A model generated the notes under the pieces. It did not search any database. It saw nothing but the letters and a program-made list of their open reading frames with translations, and had not been told where the DNA came from. The translations under genes and the position numbers were made by a program. From Mallotus nudiflorus (lineage: Eukaryota > Streptophyta > Magnoliopsida > Malpighiales > Euphorbiaceae), in contig CANTUR010000541.1 of the NCBI GenBank assembly GCA_947683625.1, forward strand, positions 79,501-143,500: DNA of 64,000 nucleotides, read 5' to 3'. Shown here piece by piece: positions 23,667-34,068 of the stretch; the first letter of the stretch is position 1; each line of letters begins with the position of its first letter.

Positions 23667-24883
23667 ATGCTTACTAGAAGTACTAGTATAATAATTTGAA
23701 CTTTGATCCTAAAATTGATTTAACTTTACATGCTTTACGTAGGGAATAAAGGAAAATAAGAGAGAATCAATCGAAATTGAATGATATGGCTCAACTGAAA
23801 AGGAGAACGTTAAGTGATTTTGCAATGCCTGACATCTTGGGTAGTCTTGGAGGGATTGTGGCTTCGACTATTGCTAAAAATAATTTTGAGATTAAGCCAA
23901 GTATCATCCAAATGGTGAAAAAAAATCAGTTTGGAGGTTTACAAGGAGAAGATCCCTATGCCCATATATTAACTTTCCTTAATGTGTGTGCAGCTTTCAA
24001 GATTAATGGTGTAATGGACGATGCAATTAGGCTCAAACTCTTTCCATTTTTGGTTAGGGATAAAGCACAACTTTGGCTTGCTAGTTTGCCAAATGAATCA
24101 ATCATAATATGGGACCAATTGAAGCAAGCATTTCTGCACAAATATTTTCCACCACATAAGACGGCCAAGTTTCACAATGAGATCATTACTTTCGAGCAAA
24201 ATGGAAGTGAGACAATCTACTCAGCTTGGGAGAGATTTAAGGAATTCTAAAGGAAATGTCCACATCATGGCTTACTGGAATGGATGATTCCTCAAATTTT
24301 TTAGAATGGGTTAACAGATGAAAATAGAAACATTATGAATGCAGTAACCGGTGGAAAATGGATGGATAAAATGGCTAGAGAAGTCATTACATTATTTGAA
24401 GAACTTATATCATAAGGATACATGGGTGATGAAACAACTATGGTAAAAGTAAGGGGAGTTTTGGAGCTTGACACAATTAAAATGTTGAATGCAAAGGTGG
24501 ATGCTTTGACTAATTTGGTAAGTAAAAATCAAATTAACTCTTTAGAAAGTACTAATGTTATTTGTGAGTCTTATGGAGGACCTCATTCATATTCTCAATG
24601 TACATTAAGTACAAATGAGGATGTGAACTATGTGCAAGATAGTTTTAACCAACAAATGGGGCTGAATTCTAACATATATAACCCTCAGTGGAGGAACCAT
24701 CTCGATTTCTCCTGGTCAAACCCATCCTCTCAATTAAACCCTCCATATAACCCAAACACCAAACGTCAAAACCCACCGAGATTTTTTATGAAACAACAAA
24801 CCTTTAATCCTACCCATCCTAAACCTACTCTTGAAAATCTCATGGAGCAATTTGTCAACCAACAAATGTCTATAAATAAATAA
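23667..24883 (+). pseudogene. A gag (capsid/nucleocapsid), with stops
   Basis: Gag forms the particle and binds element RNA. The start is taken as 23667 (MLTRS), because E has the same start followed by the conserved LYFDPEIELT. In A a frame change follows, and the main block opens at 23777. The retrotransposon gag core is at 23870-24248 (GGLQGEDPYAHILTFLNVC, AQLWLASLPNES, QLKQAFLHKYFPP). Stops interrupt at about 24248, 24302 and 24413. The last part (24422-24883) has VRGVLELDTIKMLNAKVDAL and a zinc-finger-like CESYGGPHSYSQC. Confidence 0.85.
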
Positions 24884-25860
24884 AATGAGGAGCAATTTAA
24901 GCAACTAACTCTAAGCTTGAGCAGCTTGCTACTCATAACCATATCCTTGAAACCCAAATTACCCAAAAAGCCTCTTCATCAAATACTAAACCTTTGGGAA
25001 AGCTTCCTAGCCAACTGGAGTATGTGCAAAAAGAGTCTTGTCAAGCAATTACCTTACACAGTGGTAAGGAGGTTAAAAAGGATCTCAATAAGAAAAAGAG
25101 AGTGGTTGATGATGATGGGGTAGAGATTGAGGAAGTGGATGTTAGAAGTAAAGATGATGATGAGTGTGTGAAGAAAGATAATAAGGAAGATACCATACCA
25201 TCATAGAATGATGAACCAAGGGTAGATGTTAAAATCCTTCCTTTTCCTCAAAGGTTTATAAGGCATAACTTAGATAACCAGTTTGGAAAATTCCTCAATT
25301 ATCTCAAGGAAATCACTATCACCATACCTTTTATGGATGCCATTAGAGACATGCCAGCTTGGGGTAAATTTTTGAAGGATATTATTAGCCATAAGAGCAA
25401 GCTTAACGATTATGGCTTAGTATCTCTTGTTGAAGAATCCAAGGCTATGTACTTCAAGTCTCCACCAAAGCTTAAGGATCCAGGTTCATTTATGGTTCCT
25501 TGTACAATTGGAGGTATGCATTTTGATAAAGCTTTATATGATATTGGTACTAGTGTTAGCCTTGTGCCTTACTCTATTTACAAATGGCTTAATTTGGATG
25601 AGCTTAAGCCTACTAATATGTGTCCTTGCATGGCGGACAAATATATCACATATCCACTTGGCATTCTAGAAAATGTGCCAATAAAAGTGGGGAAGTTTAT
25701 AATGCCAACTGAGTTTGTTGTGTTGGAAATAGAGGAAGATCTTGAGATTCCAATTTTGTTTGGAAGACCATTTTTTAAGATAGCAGGAGCAATTATTGAT
25801 ATAAAGAAGGGAAATATCACATTAAAGGTGGATAATGAATGTATGGAATTTGATGTGTTG
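24884..25860 (+). pseudogene. A gag-pol linker and aspartic protease
   Basis: A coiled-coil and charged linker (SKLEQLATHNHILETQITQK at about 24910-24970, then Lys/Asp/Glu-rich to a stop at 25204) leads into the protease. Conserved lead-in MDAIRDMPAWGKFLKDII starts at 25333. The active site at about 25537-25560 reads YDIGTSVSL, keeping the Asp-x-Gly-Thr/Ser pattern, and IEEDLEIPILFGRPF (25729-25773) is the retropepsin C-terminal core. Protease and RT share one open frame, 25333-26946, the longest intact coding stretch of the window. Confidence 0.85.
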
Positions 25861-27560
25861 AAAATCATGAAGTCAACACATGTGGAAGTGGCAAGTAGAA
25901 TTGATTCTATTGATGTTATTAGTGAATGCATTGAAGAAGTAATTCATGAGTGTGTGAGGAATGATTCTATGGAGCCATTCGGAATGCAAGAAGCTAATGA
26001 GCAAATTTTGGAGGTAACTCCATATCAACTTTCCCATAGGACATCAAGATTTGAACCTTTAAGTAGAGAGGATGATCCAAAGGGTACTACATCAAGTGAA
26101 GAATTCAAGATGGAGCTCAAGCTTCTACCGTCAAATCTAAGATATGCATTTCTTGACTCTAACCTTAAATTTCCTTTTATTATTAATTCATCTTTGATTA
26201 GTGATAATGTTAATGCCTTATGTGATGAATTGCTTAAACATAAAAATGTCATTAGGTATTCTATAAATGATTTGAAGGGTATTAGTCCTAATGTATGTAT
26301 GCGTAGGATACTTTTAGAGGATCATGCTAAGCCTTCTATTGAAGGTCAAAGGTGGTTAAACTCTACTCTTAAGGAAGTGGTGAGAAAAGAGGTAACTAAG
26401 TTGCTTGATAATGGAATCATATATTCCATTAGTGATAGTAAGTGGGTAAGCCCCGTTCAGGTTATACCAAAGAAGGGAGGCTTAACCATTATTAGGAATG
26501 AATCTAATGATCTCATACCTACTAGAACTATCATGGGATGGTGTAGGAGTATTGACTATAGGAAATTGAATAAAGCAACTAGGAAGGACCATTTCCCATT
26601 ACCTTTTATTGACCAAGTCCTTGAGAGACTAGCCAACTTTTCTTATTTTTGTTATTTGGATGGATTAAGTGGTTTTTACCAAATTCCTATTCATCCTGAG
26701 GATCAATCTAAAACCACCTTTACTTGTCCATATGGTACTTTTGCTTTTAGGCGTATGCCTTTTGGTTTATGTAATGCACCTGTAACTTTCCAAAGATGCA
26801 TGTTTTCAATATTTAGTGATTTGTTTGATGATTGTGTAGAAGTTTTTATGGATGATTTCAATATTTATGGTATTGATTTTTCCAATTTTCTAGATAATCT
26901 ATCTAAAGTTCTTGACAGGTGTATTGAGCATGGATTGGTCTTGAATTAGGAAAAATGTCACTTTATGGTATAAGAGGGAATTGTTCTTGGTCATTCAGTT
27001 TCTAAGAGGGGCATTGAAGTTGATAAAGTAAAGATCAAAGTCATTGAAAATTTGCCACCTTCAAAAAGTGTTAAGGATATAAGAAGCTTCCTTGGACATG
27101 CAAGTTTCTATTAAAGATTTATCAAAGAATTCTCCAAGATAGCAAAGCCATTGTGTATGTTACTTGCTAAAGATGCTATTTTTGAGTTTGATGTTGCGTG
27201 CCTTGATGCATTTGCAACTTTGAAAAGAGCTCTTATTTTTGCACCCATTTTGCAACCACCTAATTGGGAGAAACCATTTGAAATAATGTGTAATGCTAGT
27301 AACTTTGTGGTGGGGGCTGTGCTAGGTCAAAGAAAGGAAGGCAAGCCTTATGTGATTTACTATGCTAACAAACTACTTGATGATGTTCATATCAACTACA
27401 CCATAAAAAAAAGGAGTTACTTGCTATTGTTTATGCATTTGACAAGTTTAGAGCATATCTTGTAGGGCAAAAGGTGATTTTTTATTTAGATCATGTTGCT
27501 CTTAAGTATCTTCTAAGCAAGAAGGATGCAAAACCTAGACTCTTATGGTGGATTTTGATG
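25861..27560 (+). pseudogene. A reverse transcriptase and RNase H
   Basis: RT core at about 26420-26900: SDSKWVSPVQVIPKKGG, RSIDYRKLNKATRKDHFPLP, YCYLDGLSGFYQIPI-type fingers, MPFGLCNAP, and an intact catalytic VFMDDF near 26850. A TAG at 26947 stands where related copies have Trp (LNWEKC). The connection has further stops (about 26968, 27114). RNase H runs from about 27151 to 27540 (FEIMCNASNFVVGAVL, KPYVIYYANKLLDD). A frameshift in a run of eight A's near 27404-27411 moves the rest (AFDKFRAYL, LKYLLSKKDAKPRLL) into another frame. Confidence 0.9.
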
Positions 27561-28992
27561 CTTTAAGAGTTTGATTGGGAAGTGAGAATCTTATTGCGGA
27601 CCACCTATCAAGGATTGATCAAGATGGACTCAAGAGGAATGATGATGGTGTGCCAATTAATGACAGATTCCATGATGAACACTTACTAAGTGTGGTATCA
27701 AAGGAACTTCCATGGTATACGGATATTGCAAATTACCTTATGAGTGGTGTTCTTCCTTAAAAGTTGGATTATCAATAAAGAAAGAAATTTTTGCATGATA
27801 TTAAATTCTATTATTGGCAGGAGTCTTTGCTTTACAAGAGATGTGCTGATGGTATAATTCGGAGATGCATTCCTCAAGATGAAGCTCAAAATGTTTTGAG
27901 ACATTGCCATTCTTTAGATGTTGGAGGACACTTCGGTGCAACAAAAATGACATCTAAGGTACTATAATATCATTTTTGGTGGCCAAAGTTATTTAAAGAT
28001 GCTAGAGAGTTTGTTATTACATGTGATAGATGTCAAAGAATGGGTAATATCACTAGGAAACATGAGATGCCTTTAAAAGGAATCTTTGAAGTTGAGCTCT
28101 TTGATGTTTAGGGTATAGATTTCATGGGTCCATTTCCTAGTTCTTTAGGCTACAAGTATATTTTGGTTATGGTGGATTATGTTTCAAAATGGGTGGAAGC
28201 ATTGGCAACCATTACTAATGATGCTAAAGTCATCAAGAGGATGCTTAAGAGAACTATTTTTCCTAGGTTTGGTACTCTTAAGGCATTGATCAGTGATGAA
28301 GGTTCCCATTTTATAATTATGTGATTGAGGCTCTCTTAAAGAAGTATGGAGTAACACATAAGGTTGCTACTCTATATCACCCACAAACAAGTGGGCAGGT
28401 TGAGATCAGTAATAAAAAGATTAAGTGGATCCTAAAGAAAATAGTCTCTTCTTCATGGAAGGATTGGGCATTAAAGCTTAATGATGCTTTATGGGTGTAT
28501 AGGACAGCCTTTAAAACCCCAATTGGCCTTACTCCTTACCAATTAGTTTATGGGAAGTCATGTCATCTCCCCGTTGAATTATAGCATAAGGCATATTGGG
28601 CAACAAAGGCTTTGAATTTTGATTTGAACAAGGCTAGTAGGAAGAGGTTACTTCAACTTAACAAATTATATGAGTTAAGAATGAATGCTTATGAGAATGT
28701 AAAGTTATTTAAAGATCATACAACGTTATGGCATGATAAGCATTTATTTAAAAAGGAGTCTCATGAAGGTGATCTTGTTCTCCTTTTTAATTCAAGACTT
28801 AGATTATTTCCAAGAAAGTTGAAGTCACGATGGATGGGTTCGTTTAAAGTTATCAAGGTTTATTCTCATGGAGTAGTTGATCTTGCTAATGCAAAAGGGA
28901 AATTTTTTAAAGTAAATGGACATCATCTCAAGCCCTACTTGATTGGTGATACAATTGATTTGAGTTGCTCTATCGCTCTATTTACACCCTAA
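27561..28992 (+). pseudogene. A integrase
   Basis: The zinc-binding HHCC domain is at about 27850-28060 (RHCHSLDVGGHF, CDRCQRMGN). The catalytic core starts at 28110 (GIDFMGPFPSS, first Asp) and continues with LISDEGSHF (second Asp, about 28290) and TSGQVEISNK (Glu, about 28400). The C-terminal part (28612-28992) has a GPY/F-like and RNA-binding-type tail (FKVNGHHLKPYL). Stops lie at about 27966, 28109, 28321 and 28582. All three catalytic acids are still readable, but no single frame spans them. Confidence 0.88.
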
Positions 28993-29646
28993 TTGAAGAA
29001 TGGTAAGGTCAAGCTATAGACTTTCAAAATTTAGCAAGGTATGATTCACATTTTTCTTTTATTTCATGATAATTACTTTCACTAATTCACCCACATTCCA
29101 TTAATTAGTATGTTTATTATTATTATACATTTAGTTTATGATTAGTTTTCTATTCTATTTTTATACATTTTTACATATATTCATTGCATTGTCAATTATG
29201 TCTAGTTAGGCACCACATATGCACACAATAGCACACACTGTCATAACTCATCACACATTGACGAGTCATAACAGAGACATAAGGTGATGAATCGTCACAC
29301 GTTGATGACTTGTAATAGCACCTATTGGTGATGAGTCATCATGCGTGTATGACTCATAACAGAGAGTTAAGGTGACGAGTCATCACCATATTGACAACTC
29401 GTACACCCGTATACATCCTACCTATAAATGCATTCTTACATGTTTATAATTATCATAGCTTAATTTCATTATTTTTATGTATATTGCACATCTTATTTGT
29501 TAATAAATTTGTCTTATTCTACTTATTCCTAAACTAAACAATATTTTATAAATGAAAAGTTGTTTCTTTTCCAAGAATGGGCATAGCCTTTCCCATCTTT
29601 ACATGCCTTTTCACCAAACCTTACACCCTTATTACATCTATAAATA
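28993..29646 (+). promoter_or_regulatory. Candidate internal promoter of A ORF3 (motif array plus TATA)
   Basis: No gene is visible between 28993 and 29879. About 29225-29400 holds at least seven GAGTC/GACTC-type sites, several with flanking CATCAC or GTCAC (TTGACGAGTCATAAC, TGATGAGTCATCAT, GTGACGAGTCATCACC, TTGACAACTCG). TATAAATA follows at 29639-29646, 234 bases before the ORF3 ATG at 29880. Array type, order and spacing copy the element's LTR (array 22165-22230, TATA 22531-22538). Promoter activity is inferred. Confidence 0.55.
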
Positions 29647-29879
29647 CCCCCTTTTGACCACCCAATCTCACATGTCTCCTTATACCAACAAATTTGCAAT
29701 TTCTTAAACTATCTTCTCTCATCTCTTACTCTTTCATTTTTTCTATTCTTTCATTCCTTATACACTTTGGCTTTCTCTTAATTTCTTCTCCACTCTAAAC
29801 CTAATCGAACAACGCTTCCTCCTTTCATTATCTTTATTTTCTTTTTGCCTTTATAATTCATTCAAGCAGGACTATAATC

Positions 29880-30836
29880 ATGGGTAAGACTAGAGGATCA
29901 TCTTCTAAAAGGCCATACATTGAAGAAACACATCAAGAGGAGGAGAATCTTTCCCAAACTTACAAAGCCAATTTTCCAATCCTTACACGTGAGGAAGGTG
30001 CCAAGTTCACAATAATCAAGTTTAGGGAAATCTTGGGTTGTAAATACATTCTTAACTCCCTTTTGAAAGATATGGGTATGTTTAAATCTTTTGATCAATT
30101 ATTGACTCAATATGGGCTTAAGAAATTTGTTTCTATGCATGAAGATATCAATGTTGAATTAACTACCAAGTTTTATACTACTTTGGATGTTAATGCTAAA
30201 AATTCATAAAGTTTGGAATTTCATATGCAAGGGAAGAAACATCAACTTATGTACACTTTCATGAATTGTGTTTTTGGTTTCAAAAGAGATGGGTTGTGTG
30301 ATCCCCCATCATCTTTTAAGTTGAATGAATTCTAGATGTTTTTTATTGGTTTGCACACACCATTTAACTCTAGGAAAGGCAAGGCTATGTTTATTAAGGA
30401 CTTGAAATATTGATTGCAACATAAAGTGCTTGCATGTGTTCTGTTTCATAAAACTAAATTCAATAGGGTTTCTGCACAATAGTTATTTCTAATGTGGTGC
30501 ATTCATAATAAGAAACAAGTGTGTTGGACCTATTATGTGTTTCATTAATTGTTAGCTCATGCTTCCCATAAGGATGCAGCTATGACTCATGGCCATTTGA
30601 TTACAATTATTATAAAAGCTTTGAATTTTAACCTTGCTAACTATACTCATTTTATTGAGTGTTCTTATTTCACTAAGCAAGCTTTTGTAAGAGGAGAAGT
30701 AGGGGATGTTGTATTTCATTTAATTCCTCCCCAATCCCATTCTTGTTGGAGGGGAATTAAAGGACCACCACCAACTAAGGAGAAACACTATGAAGAATTT
30801 ATTGAGGAGAGTGATCCAGGGGAGGAACTTCACTAA
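29880..30836 (+). pseudogene. A ORF3: Athila-type accessory protein
   Basis: Sense ORF downstream of pol. It begins MGKTRGSSSKRP (short basic Ser-rich start), then an acidic patch and a conserved region (FPILTREEGAKF, FREILGCKYI, LLTQYGLKKFVSMHED) open to 30206. After that, stops at about 30207, 30333, 30411, 30480 and 30547 divide the recognisable blocks KGKAMFIKDLKY, LFLMWCIHNKKQVCW, HASHKDAAMTHGHL. The last part (30549-30836) is open and ends in a charged tail (EEFIEESDPGEELH). The family matches what databases call plant 'putative transposon protein' or ATHILA ORF-1 by memory. I see no signal peptide or membrane segment, so an envelope role is not supported. Confidence 0.7.
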
Positions 30837-32249
30837 TACACACTATTCGGTGATGTTCCTCTCCTCACTTATCCAATTCAAAGTACCACCAGTGGATCAT
30901 TAAGTACACATCCTCCTACTTGGGATCAGATTTTGGATACATAGATTGCTATGCAGCGTCAACTCAATGAGATGGAGTTTTAAAACCAATAACTTTCTCA
31001 TTGGCAATGCAAGATGGAGTACAAATTGAATCAATTTTTCACTCGCTCTGGCTATCCAATTGAGTCTCTACCTACTACCCATACGGATGATTGAGGGAGT
31101 ACTTCTATCCTTTCCTTTGCTTTATTCTTAATTACATTGAGGACAATGCATGTTTTTAAGTGTGGGGAAGGGATATTAGTAGGATATTAGTGGTATATGG
31201 TGGTATATATGTAGTATCTTGTTTGCATGTTTTATATGTTTTATGTGTGTTGCATGTTTTGCATTTTGCATATTTCATTGTCACATTTTGAATTTAGGGT
31301 ATTGTTAGTGCTATTTTGATTTCATATTATTCATTATCTTCCTATATTTAATAAGTAGTTGTTCTTTTTAGTCTATTGATTTTGATTAAGGTTAATCATT
31401 AATGTTGATAATTAGATTTTGCATGCTCTATTAATAGAACTTGAAAGTTTCATCTAGTATAGGTTATCAATTTTCCTTTTTATCTGTTTTTATTATTTCT
31501 AAGATCTAAAGAATATTTAGTCAACTTGCTAACTACGCTTAAGTCTAAAGCGGTAAAGATTTAAGCTTAAGTTTTCTTAGAATTTTGAGTAACCTTAGAG
31601 AAACTATAACCATAATACTCATGAAACTCACTTTTCAATAATGGATGAGGACAAGAAAATTAAAATAAATAAATAAATAAATAATGCTTGTACTATGATG
31701 CATCTTGAGTAAGTTGTGTGTAATTGAGTATGCTCTTTAGTTGTATTCATTCATAAAGGGATGTATGATGTTGTAAGTATATGTATTTTGAGTAAGCTAT
31801 GTGCATTTGTGTTTACTCCTCATTTTCATTCATTTAGAAAAAATACATCCAAAGTACATGTATTTGAATAAAATGTCTAAAAATGCCATGAGAAGAGTGA
31901 GTTGATATGTGTGCTTAACATTGTCTCAAGGTTGCTTTTGCTTCTAGGAAATCATAAGTTTGGAAAATAACTATTTTGGTTAAGTAGCTTGGTTAGAACT
32001 TTGACTTTGTGTTCTTGATTTTATTCTTAGTAAATTGAGATAAATTGGTGAATTTATTGCTTATTCTATGAAACTTACTTGTTTTATTATTGTGGAGCAT
32101 TGAAGTTTGATTGATTAACTATCTTTTATATCCTCTTTCATTTTTTAGAAGACTTGATAAGACAACTACATTTGTTTTAAAAGAGATGAAAATTGTGTGC
32201 GCTTTTTCTATACTAGATCTTTTCTTGCTTGAGGGCAAGCATGGTCTAA
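30837..32249 (+). other. A 3' noncoding region with second purine tract and tandem pair
   Basis: No gene apart from a short decayed coding tail to about 31094. At 31158-31173 lies AAGTGTGGGGAAGGGA, very like the true polypurine tract 1.1 kb downstream; E has the equivalent AAGTGTGGGGGAAGG at 62116-62130. About 31690-31860 holds two copies of a unit with TTGAGTAAGTTGTGTG...GAGTATGCTC...CATTCATT. CTTGCTTGAGGGCAAGC (a hairpin-forming sequence, 32225-32241) precedes the polypurine tract. Confidence 0.6.
31690..31860 (+). repeat. Tandem pair of diverged ~80-bp units in A
   Basis: Two copies of a unit running from TTGAGTAAG(T/C)T(G/A)TGTG through TT(T/A)(A/C)CTC to CATTCATT. The same pair stands at the same place in B (9236-9392) and E (62566-62720). 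Confidence 0.65.
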
Positions 32250-32262
32250 ATGTGAGGGAGTT
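32250..32262 (+). other. A polypurine tract
   Basis: ATGTGAGGGAGTT directly before TGATATAATGC, a slightly decayed form of AAGTGTGGGGGAATT seen in B. Confidence 0.8.
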
Positions 32263-33870
32263 TGATATAATGCAAATATACATAATTATTTAGGCTAGTT
32301 AAGGTCTATTTTCATTTCATTTCATCATGCTTTATGTGTTTATTTAGTTATTGAATTAATTTTTTTTATGTAAGTTTTCTTATTTCATCATTAGGACTCA
32401 TTATGTAAGTTTTATGCATGATTTAGGGCTTAAATATGCTTTAGAAGACACTTGGAGTTGATTGGAACAAGCTAGGAAGCAAAAGGAGTCAAGCTTGGAT
32501 CATAACGAAGGGTAACAAGTTGTCACCATATGTACAATTCATCACTAAGAGTCTTTATGACAAGTTGTCACCCCTTGACGAGTCGTCACCCCTTGACGAG
32601 TCGTCACACTCATTTCTTGCCAAAGGGTTGCAACTTTTCCCGGTTTGAGCAGTTTTTATATTTTGGCCATAACTCTATCTACAGAGATCCAAATTATGTT
32701 ATTCAAGTTGATCTAGAAAGATAACATAATTTCTACAACTTTCATTAAGGAAATTTCTAGAGATAAAGTCTTCTGGATGGAAAAAAATGCTCTTGAAGTT
32801 ATAGATTCTACAAAGGGGGGTGACCTTTAATGTCAAGTGGTGCCTTTCCAAGTTCAATCCTATTCTAGTCACTTCCAGCAGCTTCCAAGTCCTATATATG
32901 CATCATTTCTAGCTTGAAGAAAGAAAGGGATGAAGAGGGAGATGAAAACTAGGACAACAAGAAGAAGATTAGAGAGAGACATATGAATTAATAAAGTTTT
33001 TTAGAAATACTACTATCTTTTAGTTTTAAGACACATTGTTGAAACACTTGAAGAAGACAAAGCCAAGTGTAAGAGAAGATCATCCTAAGTATCAAGGATC
33101 CTTTATAAGACATAGAAAGGAGTTTTACTTATTCAATTCTTTATCTTTTTATCTTTCTTTCTATGTTGAATTTGGTTTTCTTTTATTGCTTCTTAATCAT
33201 GTATCTAGGCTAAGTCTTTTGTATGGGAATTATAATGATGAATTAAATAAGAACTACATTTTTATCTTATATGTTTCATGATTTAATTTCAATTAGTGCT
33301 TATTTGTGTTGTGTATGCTTGATCACCATATGTAACTTGTCAATCAAATTATCACCAACGAGAGTTGAGGTAATTTGGTGGAAAGTGATTGAGATTACTT
33401 AAGATTGTAATTTTATTGGGAATCATAAATTGAATTCCTCTTAAGGGAGACATAATTATTATAATATGTTTTATGGTTTTCTCTTATCTCTGCAATACAA
33501 TGAGAGTGCTTGTAGACTCTAAGAGGAAATACCTTTAATCAACAACAAGAGTTGCTTTTAAAGACTATAGACTAATTTCCAATCTATATGTTTTATGATA
33601 ACTATGTTTAAAGTTCTTGTTTGATTCTGATTTGTGATTCTCACATAGATAGATATATGTATTGTTTGTCTTATTATTTTAATAATTAGTTAGTGTTTAG
33701 ATTTCTTTATTTGTTTTAGTCATTATTACTGTTATTCTGGTTTTATTTTACCTATCCATCTAAGTCTCTATCTAGTTAATGCAAGATTTACCCTAAGTCC
33801 CGAGTGTTCGACACCCTACTTGCTCTATACTAAGTCCTAGAGACTAGGGTATACTATTCCACCCGCTTCA
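32263..33870 (+). repeat. A 3' LTR
   Basis: 1608 bases, TGATATAATGC to CCCGCTTCA, pairing with 21927-23506. It differs by small indels, including an extra exact tandem copy of an 18-base GAGTC motif unit at 32571-32606 that the 5' LTR lacks. Confidence 0.95.
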
Positions 33871-33875
33871 ATTCC

Positions 33876-34068
33876 AAACTTCATTCAAATGCACTCCTTT
33901 GCCACTATAGACATGAGATTAGCATACAAAGACCTACAAATCATATAGAGAACATAAAAACATAACAAAAGAAGTGAAATGCAATAATTAAACATAACGT
34001 TAATGAAAATTAAAGAGAAAGTTAACAAGAATGACCCTGAATGCAATATGCTATATTGCATTCTATTA
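33876..34068 (-). repeat. LTR C, right part
   Basis: Continues LTR C after element A; matches 8576-8767 of B's LTR. It ends ...GCATTCTATTA, where B has CTATCA. The adjoining CCTGG (34069-34073) is the other copy of the CCTAG target site, with one mismatch. Confidence 0.88.

Larger units (their letters stand above)
21927..33870 (+). mobile_element. Element A: complete Athila-like gypsy element
   Basis: Both LTRs (21927-23506, 32263-33870), primer site, gag, protease, RT, RNase H, integrase, downstream ORF3 and polypurine tract are present in order. ATTCC flanks both sides (21922-21926, 33871-33875), and removing A rejoins LTR C so that it matches B's LTR across the junction. At about 11.9 kb it has full Athila-like size. 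Point stops and frameshifts inactivate it, but it is the best preserved copy here; its RT box MDDF is intact. The LTRs are similar but clearly not identical, so it is not very recent. Confidence 0.95.

Noticed and set aside
25578..25931. 117-codon minus-strand ORF
   Set aside because: Antisense shadow of A's protease/RT reading frame.
29880..30836. Retroviral envelope gene in Athila A
   Set aside because: Position fits the env-like ORF, but I see no signal peptide, membrane anchor or cleavage site, so only an accessory-protein call is supported.
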